Positions 1 to 12,202 of a stretch of 64,000 nucleotides of DNA are shown here, in pieces. The position numbers were made by a program, and so were the translations under genes. This DNA comes from Sipunculus nudus (lineage: Eukaryota > Annelida > Sipuncula > Golfingiida > Sipunculidae). Location of the stretch: the NCBI GenBank assembly GCA_026874595.1, contig CM049318.1, forward strand, positions 43,752,456 to 43,816,455, written 5' to 3'. How positions within the stretch are numbered: the first letter of the stretch is position 1; every line of letters begins with the position of its first letter. The notes under the pieces are model-generated. The model was not told where the DNA came from. It was given only the letters and a program-made list of their open reading frames with translations, and did no database searches.

Positions 1-370
1 TAACACCCGCAAAAACACAAACCATGCCGCTTAGTGGGGGTTACGAACAGGTAAAGTCGAATATATTTGCAGACTAAAGCTAAGATTTCTTTTATGTACG
101 GAATATGGGATGCGGAAAGCGTATAAAATCGTTACACGTATTGAGATATAAAGGTGAGATTCCTCATGCGCGGACCCGGCATGAGGAATGCTTACATATC
201 CGGCAAAAAATGATCACTACATGTATCGAATTTTTAAGTTTTCCGATTTTTTAAGGGGCAACACGTAGATAATTCATGCCCTCGTGCAGGTTCATATAGA
301 ATCTCTCAACGTAGATAAGGAATCTCACACGCTACTACTATAGAAACTAGCCTTCGAAACTTGCCAAAGT

Positions 371-872
371 CATTCTGAGGTTATTTACGGATGGATCGCC
401 CCTAAAATTTAATCAATTGTTCCTTGTATCATTGCCGAGCTGTCCTTTAAATTTAATCAAACTCAGTCAACAATGAACAATTAACACCCCCCCCCCCCCT
501 CCCTCCACGCCGCCAACGTTGATTTACCAAGACCTTTCAGGGAAACGGCACGTACAAATATTGTAACGTCATTGTCATCTGTGACGTCAACACTCGCACC
601 CCAAATATGGCTATATCGCCACCTGCGTATACAAATGTTTGCTATGGACCTCCCATAAAATACTACAGCTCATTCTGGGGTTATTTACGGATGGATCGCC
701 CCTAAAATTTAATCAATTGTTCCTAATATCATTGCCGAGCTATCCTGAAAATTTAATCAAAACCCGTTGAGGACTTTTTGTGTTATCGTGCTAACAGACA
801 AACAGATAAACAGACAGGCAAACATATGCGCCCAAAAACATAACCCCCGCCGCTAGGCTTGGCGGAGGTAAT
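371..872. repeat. Interspersed repeat with a directly duplicated 90-bp block
   Basis: A block of about 90 bp starting cattctg(a/g)ggttatttacgg occurs at 371-461 and again at 671-761, exactly 300 bp apart and nearly identical. The second copy runs into a tail made of cagacaaacagata-like units and ends in an A-rich stretch after gcggaggtaat. The tail looks like the end of a dispersed non-autonomous element. No coding potential is seen. The family is not recognised. Confidence 0.5.
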
Positions 873-1949
873 AAAAAATGAGTGTTATTGGGCTTATCTT
901 TGAGATGCATATCTATTTTATCAGTAAAGTGACAATGGTCTTAATGCACCCTATGTTACATTTTAGTTTTAATTTTTTGTTGAACTAAAGTTCTAGTTAT
1001 TTTCGCCTATTTTGATACCACGGTAACATCATTGAAAATGTTTAAGATGAAATCAATGGTATGGTAAATTACTGAAACAACCTACCAGGCTACAGGTGCC
1101 AAAACAGTTTAACTGTCTTGGCTTTACCTGGTATTCTGAGCCAAGAGCTGATAGCACCAGTCTGAGCATACGGACACAAAGCCAAAGCTTACTAATGAGG
1201 TCTCAGCCATTTATCAAGTAATGTCGAAATCTTCCTCACCCTTCATGTGCTACTCTAGTTAGTTCTCATGACCCACATATAAATTTTCAAAATGATTAGA
1301 CTAGACCAACAAAATTTATTTCGCACTGCTGAAAAATATAATTCTATAGGTCTTTGAATTTTATTGGCAAATATAAATGTAATTATAATATAATTGTCAG
1401 GGGTTACTCTGCAGATTATTTATGTTTTAAACTTTGATGTTAAATTAATCAAAATGAAATGCATTTCCATATAAAAACTAAAAAACTTAATTGTTAAAAG
1501 AACTTAGTTCTAGAAATGTTTAACTGTGTGTCCCTATTGCGTGTATATAGCAGTATTTGAAAGAGGATTTAGTGAAGTAAAGCAATTATTAAACTTCATT
1601 TATCACTGGAAAGTATGAACACCTAAGTTTTGGTCACTTAAACTGCCAAAATACTCAATATTTCACCAGCTTTTATCATAAGGGGGAGTGAAAATAAGCA
1701 TCCCTTATTTCCGTTCCCGGGGAATGGAAATAAGGCCTGCCTTACTATTTTTTCAATCTTTGTGCTAAATTTTTATGAGCCAGAATATTATTATCAACTC
1801 TCACTGTGAGTTTTGGTCAGTAACGAAAAAATATTAAAAAAAAATGTTTGTATTAGCAATAGCAGGGTAACAGAAACCGAAGGAATTAAATTGCACCAGT
1901 CAGGTAACGTAGAAACACAAATGGGTAGTTACTGTACAAACGACATTAG
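873..1949. other. AT-rich stretch without recognised genes
   Basis: No open frame, RNA gene or clear repeat is recognised here. The last 250 bp may be the 5' untranslated part of the LINE that begins just downstream. Confidence 0.4.
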
Positions 1950-4876
1950 ATGACAACTATAAGTATACTTACTTTGAATATCAGGGGGATAGCTGACGCT
2001 AGGAAAAGTAGAGAACTGTTTTATTGGCTTAATAGAAAAGAAGATAAAATATTTTTCTCACAGGACACTCTTAGCACTATAAACAGTGAAGCTCAGTGGC
2101 TAGCAGATTGGGGACATGTGATACTATTCTCACATGGGTCATAAAATGCCAGAGGGGTTTGTATACTATTGAAAATAATGCGGGTGTAAAAATTCATGAA
2201 GTTATTTATTACAGACAACAATGGAAGGTTTATTATTTTAGATGTAACAATTGGTGACCACAGAGAAGAACACAACAGGGGCAATAATCAGAAGCAGAGT
2301 AACCTAGAATGAAGAAGGAGAAAAACCATCGAAATATTTCCTCAAATTAGAAAAAAAAGAAACTTTAACAAAAAGTGCATAATTAAACTATGTACTTCTG
2401 AAGGCTCAGAGGTTGAAAAAAAACGAAAGATGTTTTAGAGGAAATTAACAAATATTATGAAAAAACTATATCGATCTGAGGGTGTTGAATGCTAGATGGA
2501 AGATACTCAACTTTTATCAACAGGTGGTAAAAATAAAATTAACGAGGACAGTAGAGTTTTGTTTGAGAGATTTTACAGAGGGAGAAATAATAAATATTAT
2601 GAAAACCTTTTCCAAAAGTAAAACTCCAGGTACTGACGGCTTACCCATTGAATTTTATCTCAAATTCTGGGCACAGATAAGATCATTTTTTCACTGATAT
2701 GGTTCGTTTTAATTTTAATCAAGGACAAATGAGTATTATCCAACGGAAGGGGATAATTAATACCTTTAATATAAAAAACTAGTAAAGACTGCGACTTTCT
2801 AAAAAATTGAAGACCAATCTCCCTGCTGAACACTGACTATAAAATTATATCGAAATGCCTTTCTTATATAGGTTTTAATCTGTTTTAAATAGTATAATTC
2901 ATTCAGATCAAAGCGGTTTCTTAAAAGGAAGATTAAAAGGGGAAAATATAAATACAATTACAGCTATCATGCATTTATCATAATTAAAAAAAAAAACCTG
3001 TATATTTAATGTCCGTATACATTGAAAAAGGCTTTTGATTACTTGGAAAAAAATTTATTATGAAGACTTAAAACTATTTAATTTTGGGCCATGGCGGTAT
3101 TAGTTGGATTAAAACTCTCTATACTGATATATCATCATGTGTAATTAATAATTGATGGTTCTCAAACTTTCTTAAAGTAAATAAGAGGTGTTAGACAGCG
3201 GTGCCCTGTGTCGCCTTATCTTTTTATTCTTGCAATAGAAATTTAGGCAGAACAAATTAGACAAAACAGAGAAATAAGAGGCTTCAAATATGATGGAAAG
3301 GAGTATACTCTTTCACAGAATGTAGACAATATGTTTGTCACAAGGGGGTTCAAAATCAGTAAAAGCTATTATAAAAGTATTTGAAAATTTTCACATGATG
3401 TCAGGATTAAGAATAAATAAGGAAAAAAAATTCTATCAAACCACTTGCAGAAACATATAATGTATTAGACAAACAGGAAATCATCAAAAATAGATTAAAT
3501 GGACAGAGCAGCCAATATCAGTATTAGGAATTATGATAACAGATAGTTGGCAAATAATGATAGACATGAACTATAATAAACAGGCTGAAAAAATGAAAAC
3601 ATTTTAAAATCCTGGTCAAAAAGGATATTGACACTGTATGGTAAAATTGTATTATTAGAATCCCAATTTTTTTTCACAATTAATTTATGTTATGACTATG
3701 CTTCCAAGCCCCTCCAAAGAATGTTACAAATGTTACAAAATAATAAACTCTATGATGTATAGTGTTATTTGGAATGGAAGCACAGATAAAATAAATAGAA
3801 ATTTAATGTATAGCCCCAAAGATAAAGGAGGATTAAATGTGATTAATTTAGAAAGTAAAACATATCACAAAAGGTTGTATGGATAAAAAGGTTTTTTTGA
3901 AGGAGATCAATAAAATTCATGGAGTAACCTTGTTTTTTGGTAAGTTAAGATCAAAGGCAATACATATACTAAATGGCAATGTAAATGTAGAGGATATATG
4001 TAAAACTGCATCTCAGTGTAATCCATTTTCGATGGATATACTTATCAGTTGGGCAAAATTTTATTTCCTTCTATTAGAGAAAATAAATTTTAATGAGCAA
4101 TCTCTCTGGTATAACTGTTTAATAAAAATTGATAAAAAATAATCAATGGCAGAGCAAGGGATGAAGAATCTTCAACATATTACACATAGGTATGATGAAG
4201 GATCCAAGTTGCTTTCATATGAAAAAATATGTAATATGATTATATGCCTGTAGAGTTTAATGTTATTTAGCATATAATGGTTTGATAATGGCAATACCAG
4301 TCGAATGGAAACAATTTGTAGGAAAACGTGTATTTAATGTAGAAACTGAATGTTAATCCTTAACTCAGAAACTTGATTGCTCTAAAAATTTCACAAGACA
4401 TGCATATGTACAAGTCATGCAAGATATCTGGAAAGAACCATTAATCATGGATGAGTCCTGGAAATCAGAGCTTGGTACAGACAAGAATCACGTACAACGG
4501 TCATTTAAACAGTTATATGTCACGACCATAGACAGTAAACTCAGATTTTTTCAATATCGTTTACTTCAGAGATGCCTAGTTTTAAACCCATTTCTAGTCA
4601 AAATTAAGAAACGCACAGATGATAGATGCACCTTTTGTAAAATAGAAACTGAAACAATTAGACATTTGTTTTGGGCATGCCCAAAAGTAGTGGATATTTG
4701 GCTTAATATTAATCATTTGATCACTGAAGAAATCAGTTAATGCAGTTTTGGATTGAAGGAGATCATATTTAACAACAGCGATTCACAATTGAACATTACA
4801 ATTGTTGTTGTTAAACGATATCTGTATTTGTGCAGATGCAAGGTAAAACTTCCTACTACAGAAGAAGCCTTAAAAT
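1950..4876 (+). pseudogene. Degraded L1/Tx1-type LINE (endonuclease plus reverse transcriptase)
   Basis: This is a broken non-LTR retrotransposon. At 1950-2144 is an APE-type endonuclease start: LNIRG followed by a RELFYWL segment, then FFSQDT and ILFSHGS, the usual opening of L1/Tx1 endonucleases. At 2590-2697 the reverse transcriptase opens with KSKTPGTDGLPIEFY. Pieces of RT palm and thumb follow in shifting frames through 4142. At 4417-4740 the C-terminal domain carries CTFCK, then ETIRHLFWACP, a Cys/His motif typical of this clade. Stops and frameshifts interrupt every part, so it is inactive. It abuts a minus-strand gypsy fragment at about 4877. Confidence 0.8.
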
Positions 4877-5800
4877 TTATAAATAATATCTATTATATAG
4901 AAAAGAGGATAGCAATCCACAATGATTCATGTTGGCAATTCTTTGTGGAAATATGCCATACATGCACTCCGCATCTGTCATTCTGCATTTCAACTCGTCA
5001 AAAGCAACTTCCTGTGATTTACCCCACTGCCATTTTGCATTTCTTTGTGTCAGTTCTCTACGTGGCTCTGGAACTGTGGCTAGATTATCTGTGTATCTCG
5101 CACAGAAGTTCACAAGGCCCAGAAAACTTCTCATTTCGAACGGATTTTCTTGGTTCCGTGCATTGAGCACAAATTCTACCTCATCTTGGGCGGGTCCTAT
5201 GCCTTTGGTCGGCAACACAAGTCCCATGAAATTCATTTCAAACATCTCAAATTCACATTTCTTTAGGTCAGGGGTCATACCCTTTTCTGAGAATGTCTGG
5301 AGAACCCGGTGAAGTCTCTCATCGTGCTCCTGTTTGGACTTTCCATAAACAATTATGTCGTCTGATATATTGTGAGTGCCCTCACATCCTGCAAGTACTT
5401 GTTGTACAACATACAGATATGCTTCAGGTGCACTTGAAATGCCAAACATAAGGCGCTTATACCTAAACATGCCTTTGCGAGTTTCAGATGTTAAGTCACG
5501 TGACTCTTTATCAAGTTTAATTTGATGGTATCCCCAACTGAGCTCCATCCAGTTCCTGCAGGACCTCATCAATTGTGGGGATAGGATATCTCTGATGCAT
5601 AATATCTTAATTTGTTTTTCGCATATCCACACATATTCGGATTTTGTTGGTATTGTCAGACTCTTCAAGTTCTCTTGTTTTCCACAGCCTGGCTTAAATG
5701 AAATGGCACGCGTCGTGCTTGTTGAACGACTGGCTGTATGTTTGGATTTATGTGTATCTTCAGTTCGAAATTTTTCAATTTCCCTAAACCACCAAAACAC
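4877..5800 (-). pseudogene. Ty3/gypsy reverse transcriptase fragment
   Basis: The fragment contains WGYHQIKL, then MFGISSAPE, a degenerate catalytic box ISDDIIVYG (usually Y/F-x-DD), and FLGLVNFCARY, which are the ordered landmarks of Ty3/gypsy RT. The N-terminal part and the catalytic region are visible, but RNase H and integrase are missing: the element stops where the LINE begins at 4876. It lies downstream of the protease and gag fragments of the same element, reading right to left. It is non-functional as it stands because the pol gene is truncated and the upstream frames are broken. Confidence 0.8.
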
Positions 5801-5845
5801 TGTGGGAATATACCAGCAACAGTATTTGAAGAAGAGTCTTGTGTT

Positions 5846-6202
5846 TTAACATCCTGACGACACCTGATGTAAAACCTGAAGTTTAACCCCAGTGGAAAGA
5901 CCTAGGACTGACAAATGATTACCCCGAACAACGATAAATTCTTGATCTGTGACTGAAGACTGGTAATCTTTAACTTTGACATTTGACCGGAATGACCCTG
6001 TCATACCATACGCATAAATCTGTTTATTGCATTTATGAAGTTTGTAGTATGACTGCAGTTTGGTCCAGTCCTCTTCCCTGGTCAAATTGACACTGGCGCC
6101 TGAGTCAATCCACAGTTGTACTGTGTGGACCAAAGCTATGAGGAATTGGTTTAGTGTCATTCTGTATTGCCCACATATGCTCGTCACTAGAGTTTTCATC
6201 AT
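5846..6202 (-). pseudogene. Ty3/gypsy aspartic protease fragment
   Basis: The retropepsin active-site motif is seen as LWIDSGASVNL (D-S-G), followed by the flap region and a segment matching the second half of retroviral-type proteases. It lies between the gag remnant and the RT on the minus strand, which is the normal gag-protease-RT order. The frame is separated from RT by a stop at about 5843. Confidence 0.7.
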
Positions 6203-6599
6203 CTGCAGTTGCAGATGGTTAAACTACTTGGGCTGATTCATTTTCTGTGACACATCTGACCCTTGACCTTTCACCTGGATATGAAGTGTTCGGGCGCAAT
6301 TTACATGCTGTAGCAAAATGACCATATTTATGATATTTGGAACAAATCTTATGTCTAGCAGTGCAATCTTTGGGCAAATGTTTTCCGAATAGGTAGCGTT
6401 AACAGGGTTCAAACCTTGCTTGATTTGGGTCTGGAGTAACCATCCTACTTGGCACCTGTGAATCCCCCCCCCCCCCCCCCACCACCCTGCGTGGATTTCC
6501 AACCCAGCTTACACCTGGGTGTCCACCAGACCAACGATTTTGAAATGACACGGCGTTCACAGACTGTTCGTTCTGTTCAATTGAACTGGCTTGGTGGTC

Positions 6600-7149
6600 G
6601 GCTACTTAAATAGCTCTACCTATCCAAGTAATTTCTCCATCGAAGGTCAAATTCTCTAAAAAAATCTGGGCCGTAATGCTGTTGAAACACAGGAGCTAAC
6701 TATCTGATCACGTATCATCTCATCAGTTGTGTTACCAAAGTCATAATTTAGTGCTAACTGACGCAAGCGGGTAACATAAGCATCTATAGTTTCCCCTGGT
6801 CTTTCAACGGCTTGTCTAAATACATGTCTCTCATAGGGCACATTTCTTTTGGATAAAAATGGGCATCTAATTTAAGAAGCGTTTCCTGGTATACATCTGG
6901 CCCCTCTGCTTTTGGGTTTAGTTCAAGTTAAAGCAAAGTCTGATATATCTCTTGCACTCTTGGGCCAGCTGAGTGGAGCAACAAGGCCTTTTTTAGCTAA
7001 TTTCTTTACTACCGAAGCATCGAGGTAATACTGGAAACTCCGTTTCCATTGAAGTCATCTTTTAGCTAACACTACTTACGCCCCCTCCAGGAAGAAACGG
7101 TTGTGGGGCCGGCAGCGCCAACGGTTGGTTCGCCATCACGTCGCCAAAA
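6600..7149 (-). pseudogene. Ty3/gypsy gag remnant and leader with probable primer-binding site
   Basis: At 6656-6841 a short frame reads GETIDAYVTRLRQLA, typical of gypsy gag (the capsid helix just before the nucleocapsid). Further gag is broken. Near 7120-7149, on the minus strand, the sequence tggcgacgtgatgg follows an LTR-like end; this resembles the tRNA primer-binding site of many invertebrate gypsy elements. A probable LTR occupies 7150 to about 7290, but its outer end is not resolved. Confidence 0.6.
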
Positions 7150-7277
7150 TGTGGTGTATATATGTGGGTCTTCTGTAGTAAGCAATTCTGTGGTTTATCA
7201 AACCCTTTATTACTGGTTCACAGCATACATAACTGTTCACTCGTAATGCTTACACTCGCCATGTGGCTCGAGTTCTC

Positions 7278-7760
7278 TCAGCGACCTTTACCTTGACTCA
7301 TCATCATCATCATCCTCGTTAATTGCCAGCGTTCACTACTGAAAATTATAGGCAATGCGCATTTTGGGTCTAGATAGTGGGGGAAAAAAACAATATACAA
7401 AGTGAAAATTTTATTGCTAGAGCTCTTTGACCAGTACAGATTTGAACTTGTTAGGGTCTGGGAGTCAACCACAGTGGTGCTGAGGGCATTCCACTCTGGT
7501 TTTGTACGTGGGAAGTAGGAATTGCTATAACAATTTAGTCTGGCTCTCACGGGCAAGTATTTCTGTCGTTGACCCCTGATGCGGTAGTGAGATGGAGTTA
7601 CTTAGGTATGCCTCAGGTTCTAGAGCAACAAGGCCATGAACTATACGATAAAACATACATAGACGACTGAAACGTCGTCGTGATTTCAGTGAGGGCTACT
7701 GTAATTTTTCAAGCATAGACTGTACATTACTGATGTTGTGGTATCGGTTACATGTGAAGC
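7278..7760 (-). pseudogene. 3' end of a CR1/Jockey-like LINE
   Basis: On the minus strand the end of a reverse transcriptase ORF is seen: NSYFPRTKPEWNAL followed by a short tail. This is the usual C-terminal signature of CR1/Jockey-group ORF2 proteins (NSFFPRTIREWNAL-like). Upstream, out of frame, is an RRRFSRLCMFYRI-like segment of the same domain. The element ends in an ATG-trinucleotide repeat (minus strand) at about 7303, as CR1-type tails do. Only the 3' end is present. Confidence 0.65.
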
Positions 7761-7789
7761 GTGCATTACGATTGATTGATAATCTTTCT

Positions 7790-10085
7790 CTTTTTTTTTG
7801 AATTGATAATCTTTATTTTCTCCGAAAGATCGAAGAGTACAATCAAATGCAATACATATGTTAAGATGACAAGAAAACTAATAATAAATAATAATTAAAT
7901 CAGTGAAGGTTCTACAACGTGAAAAATACAAGATTACAAAAGGATGTAATAATGTTACAATTAATGTGTTGTCATAGCAAGGAGAGGCATAAATTATTGT
8001 TTTTTTTCTATATAGAATGAGAAAGATCAGGCAACATCTCACTTCAAAATTACAAGGCTTCTATTACTGGTCTTACTTCTTTAAAGAACAAAGCTGCCCG
8101 ATAAATATACAGAATAGAAAGTTCATTTGTCCAGTCTGGTCAATCTGTCAAATCTTTACCAAGCAAGGTAGCAACAAGGTCGAAATCACCCAGAATACTT
8201 AGTGCAGCGCTAACTGTGAAGGGAAGTTTATCTAAAATAAAGTTCCAGATAGAGGCTCTGCTTTCACTAGTATTTCAACATGATAAAGATGCATGAAGTA
8301 ACGGAGAATTATACATCTTGCCGCAAAGATGGCAAAGTTGAGACGAGTGATATAAACGGCTCACTTTGTACAGCTCTTAGCATTCTGAACTCAAGTTTAC
8401 CTCTTGTTCTTATATCAAAGAGGAGGACACCTTCCTTTATAATCTGATCCTGAACAAGGTCTTTCCACGTATTCTGATTACAAAACGTCATAGTCTCCAT
8501 ATATGAAATTAGAAAGTTATTTAGATTGTATGATCTGAACAATCTAACAATGTCACTAACAAATCCACAAGACATATTGCAATTACAGTTACTTAGGAAA
8601 TGCCAAAGCTTAAAATTGAGTGAACTTTTAGAGATATTACCATTTGGCAAATTGCACAGTCTACCAAAGAATAATAATTTAGCCCGGTCAATAAACAGCT
8701 CAATGCTAGGCATACCCAAAAGACTCAAAGCAATATCAGTTCTAACAGAACGTTTAAACATCTGGCTAACTTTTATACAGAATCGATGCATTCCTTTCAG
8801 ACAAATTAAGTCAGACCCTGAAATTGAATTCCATAACTCGGCTCCATATAATACCCCTGGCATAACAATAGACTTGTACAGAATAGCTGCTGTGAGCGGA
8901 TTAAGACCTTTTGGTTGAACTCCTAACCCCGCCAGAGACAAAAAAGAACCCCTCCCCTTTCTGCACGCAATATCTATCTTATCCTTACACTTGAAGTCAC
9001 TGGTTAGAGTCCATCCAAGGTGTTTATAAAGCCTAGTTTGAGAGATAAGAGAATTCCCAAGTTTCCAAGATCTTAGCACACTCAACTTATTATATTTTTT
9101 TATACTTTCGCGGAATGTCATAATTTTAGTTTGTTCGGATTAAACTGAAATTTCCACTTCTGACTATATAAATAGCAAGTGTCAATCATATTTTGCAACC
9201 CGGATATTGTTAAAGATAACACTACGATATCATTAGCTTGAGTTGGCGAACCTATATACATGCCACCAACATTAATACCAAAGCCACCCGCTCTTAGTGC
9301 ACACAGTAAATCATTTATATACAACATGTATAACCACGGCGAAAGAACCCCCCCCCCCCTTGCCTGACTGAGCGCTGCACAGAAAACCATGAAGTTCTTA
9401 TACCATCATATAGGGCACAGCTTGTAACGTTAGCGTAAGCCTGTAAAATTAATCTCCATAATTTGCCTCTAATACCAAGTCTGTATAATTTAAAAAATAA
9501 GCCAGTATGCCAAACAACATCAAAAGCAGAACTAGAGTCTAAGAAGCAAGCATATACTTTAGAACCCCTATTAGTATGATACGAAATACCTTTCTTGCAA
9601 AACGAACGAGGCATTCAGTGCCGACATATTCTTTTGATATGCAAATTGTAAAGGATCAAGAAATATCATCGGAACGTGCAATATAGGCAAACAGTCTATT
9701 TAAAATAATGTTCTCCCATAATTTATACATTACTGTTAATAAGGTTATACCTCTATAGCAATCAGGGGAATGTCTGTCGTTTAGACGATTCTTCATTATA
9801 GGAACTATTACCCCTTTTTCATATTATCGGGTATATATTCGAATTTGTGAATTAGATTATAAAATATAAACAGGTGATCCATTACGCACCCTCCGCCATA
9901 TTTAATATGTTCTGAGACAATACCATCTGTTCCTCCTGCCTTCCCACATCTCAACGAGTCCACAGCTTTATTAATATCAGCTTTTTCCAAAGGTCTATCC
10001 AGTACCTCTGAGTACATATTCCTAGACTGCGCTTTTATCTCCGACACCTTATCTTTGACCTCATTTTGAAAGTTATACCTAGTAT
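7790..10085 (-). pseudogene. Degraded non-LTR retrotransposon, reverse transcriptase part
   Basis: Minus-strand pieces cover RT in order. At 9808-10047 are the fingers (CGKAGGTDGI). At 9118-9614 is the palm, with FLDSSSAFDVVWH and the site QANDIVVLS, where the catalytic YADD has become QAND, so it is dead. At 8309-9121 is the thumb and C-terminus (YKHLGWTLTSDFKCKDKI, GVLYGAELW). About 500 bp of untranslated tail ends in a T-run at 7790-7799, a poly-A on the minus strand. The poly-C run at 9350-9358 sits at a frame break. The endonuclease is missing. It is probably of the I/Nimb-like group (inference). Confidence 0.7.
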
Positions 10086-11170
10086 GCGGCTAGCTTTACT
10101 TGTAATATCAATTATATGTTTATTCCATTTTAGATCTGCCTGGATAGTGACACCTAAATGTTGAATACTGTTTTCTGGAGGTCTTTCAAGGGTGGTGCCT
10201 ATAGATTATACAGATGCGTTATTGGTGTAGGCCTAGTACTGGCAGAGATGGTTAGAGTCTATGTCTTGCTGGAGTTTAAGGCAGTCCTCCTTACAATTTA
10301 TTTCTTTTTGAACGATGCAGTCATCTGCAAATAGTCTAATTTTACTAAATTTTGTTTTGCTTGGGAGGTCATTAATAAATATAAAACAAAGGATTTGGCA
10401 ATGAACAGTGCCGTGTGATACTCCTGATGTTACTTCCGCTGGGTCTGAATGTTTCCCTTCTATATACCACCACTCGTTGTGTATAGTTAGCAAGAAAGTT
10501 GTTGATCCAGCTAAGAGTACAGTATCTTATACCTTTAGCTGAAAGGTGTCTATGTAGAACTATATCAAAAACTTTGGCGAAATCCATTATAATGAGATCA
10601 GCTTGTATACTTGCATTTCTTGATTTGGCCATCGTGATATAGGGAAAGAAGCTGGGTTTCACATGATCGTAATTTGCGAAATCCGTGTTGAAGGTTATAC
10701 AGGTTTTGTTCTAAATGATTCATAATTTGTTTGGCAATTATGTGTTCCAGGAGTTTACAGATGATTGATGTTAAAGATATTGGTCTGTAGTTCGAAGCCT
10801 TATATTTTTCACTGGGGTTTCCTTTGCCTTCTTCCGGTCATCAGGTACCTCTCCGCCGTTGAGAGATCGCTGGAAGAAATCTGAAAGAATGGGTGTGATA
10901 GGTTTGGGTGTGAGAGGTTTATGTAGTTCCTGTAGTAGTTTTGCATGATTTTCATCAGGACCAGTTGCTTTATGGGGTAGGAGTTTGCATTGTGCTTTCT
11001 CAACTCCAGCTTCGTTAATAATAAGGCAAGTCTGAACGTATGCTTTATCTAAGGTCTGGGATTTTGTCACCCGTATCTTTTGAAAATACTTAAACAAACT
11101 GCTTATTAGGCACGTTTGCCTTGCCTGTACTATCTGAGACATAGGTTTTGAGTGGGCTAACACCACTTGT
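10086..11170 (-). pseudogene. Second degraded non-LTR reverse transcriptase
   Basis: The minus strand carries an RT beginning at 10771-11166 (HKATGPDENHAKLL). It continues through 10372-10662 (IIMDFAKVFD, matching the motif A region) and 10233-10493 (IRLFADDCIV, an intact-looking FADD catalytic box). It ends with a HLGVTIQADLKWNKHI segment near 10,090-10,200. At least three frame changes split it. Both termini are missing. It abuts the previous LINE at about 10,085. Confidence 0.7.
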
Positions 11171-11216
11171 CTCAGAGCGTTGGCTTTTAAGAAAAGGAGT
11201 AAAACCTTTTATTGGC

Positions 11217-11985
11217 ACCTGGTTTATACACGTTGCGACCCGACTCAACTCAACAGGTCAAAAACAGAGTTGAGTTGAGTCGCGTCGCAAAGTGTATGCG
11301 CGAAAACGACCCGACTGAACCAGAGTCGGCACCAGTCGGCGTCAGTTTTTGGTTTCTGGCAGTGTCAGAAAAAATCGTGTCCAGTTGAGTCGCGTCGTTC
11401 AGAAATACAGTCAGCAACCAATCACATCTACGTTTCTGATCACATGAGTACCTCGGTCATTTGATCTTCTTGGCCAAAATCATATGGTGCAGAGAAAGAC
11501 AACAATACATTACATGAGCACTATGCGCGCATTATATATGAATATAGATCTGTATAGCCAATGTCACCAGTGCAATGTCAGCATAATATCAATATGCTTC
11601 ATGTTCACGGATGTAGAATATATATAATGTATATCACAGGACATCGAATTCTATTTTATAGACAGAAATTATATCAAACCAAATTAATACAGCTATGCGA
11701 TGGGAAGAATTGAAAGGGCGACATACAGATACATACATGTACACTGAAAAATAAAATGAAATGTATTAATGACTTTGCTTTCATATGTCACAAGCTTGTC
11801 ACCATTTTTGTTGATTTGAATGTACCGCCTCTGCCGTCGATCCAGTTGAGTCGGGTCGTGATGTGTAAGCACCCCAGTTTTCGTCAGTCTGCAGGGTCAA
11901 AAACTGGAAGAAACTGTAGAAAACTTGAGGAAACCTGTTCAGTCGGGCCCAGTTGAGTTGAGTCGAGTCGCGTCGCAACGTGTAT
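11217..11985. mobile_element. MITE with long inverted ends rich in GTTGAGTTGAGTCG
   Basis: The left end reads tatacacgttgcgacccgac and the right end reads gtcgcgtcgcaacgtgtatg, an inverted repeat. Internal GAGTTGAGTCG(C/G)GTCG motifs occur near both ends, at 11,268-11,290, 11,379-11,396 and 11,838-11,855. No open frame fits a transposase, so this is a non-autonomous element. A clear target-site duplication is not seen. It lies immediately outside the large inverted-repeat segment that starts near 12,029. Confidence 0.6.
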
Positions 11986-12028
11986 GCCGAGCTACTTTCA
12001 GTGGAGTCAGGGTCGGCTGGGCCATAGA

Positions 12029-12190
12029 CATAGAAAGAGATGGACTGCCAACTGCGAGATCTCGCGCGTGATATGTCATTAATGATGTTCCGTCCGCGAG
12101 ATTTGCGCGAGAAGAGGGGTGCGTAACTTCCGGTTTGTCGGCTGTTGTAAACAAGAACACGTTTTGGCTGAAGCGGCAAGCCTGACTTCG
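12029..12190 (+). repeat. Left terminal inverted-repeat-like block of a ~37-kb segment
   Basis: The outer 29 bases, starting ccatagacatagaaagagat, are an exact inverted copy of 49,196-49,225. Inside it, two weaker blocks also match the right end in the same order: gcgcga...aagagggg...acttccgg and tgaagcggca. The block lies just upstream of a candidate exon 1 (ATG at 12,203). It is CpG-rich compared with its surroundings and may double as a promoter. Confidence 0.6.
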
Positions 12191-12202
12191 ATAGATATTA
12201 TT

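Noticed and set aside
4929-5312. 127-aa plus-strand frame
   Set aside because: Antisense of the gypsy RT fragment.
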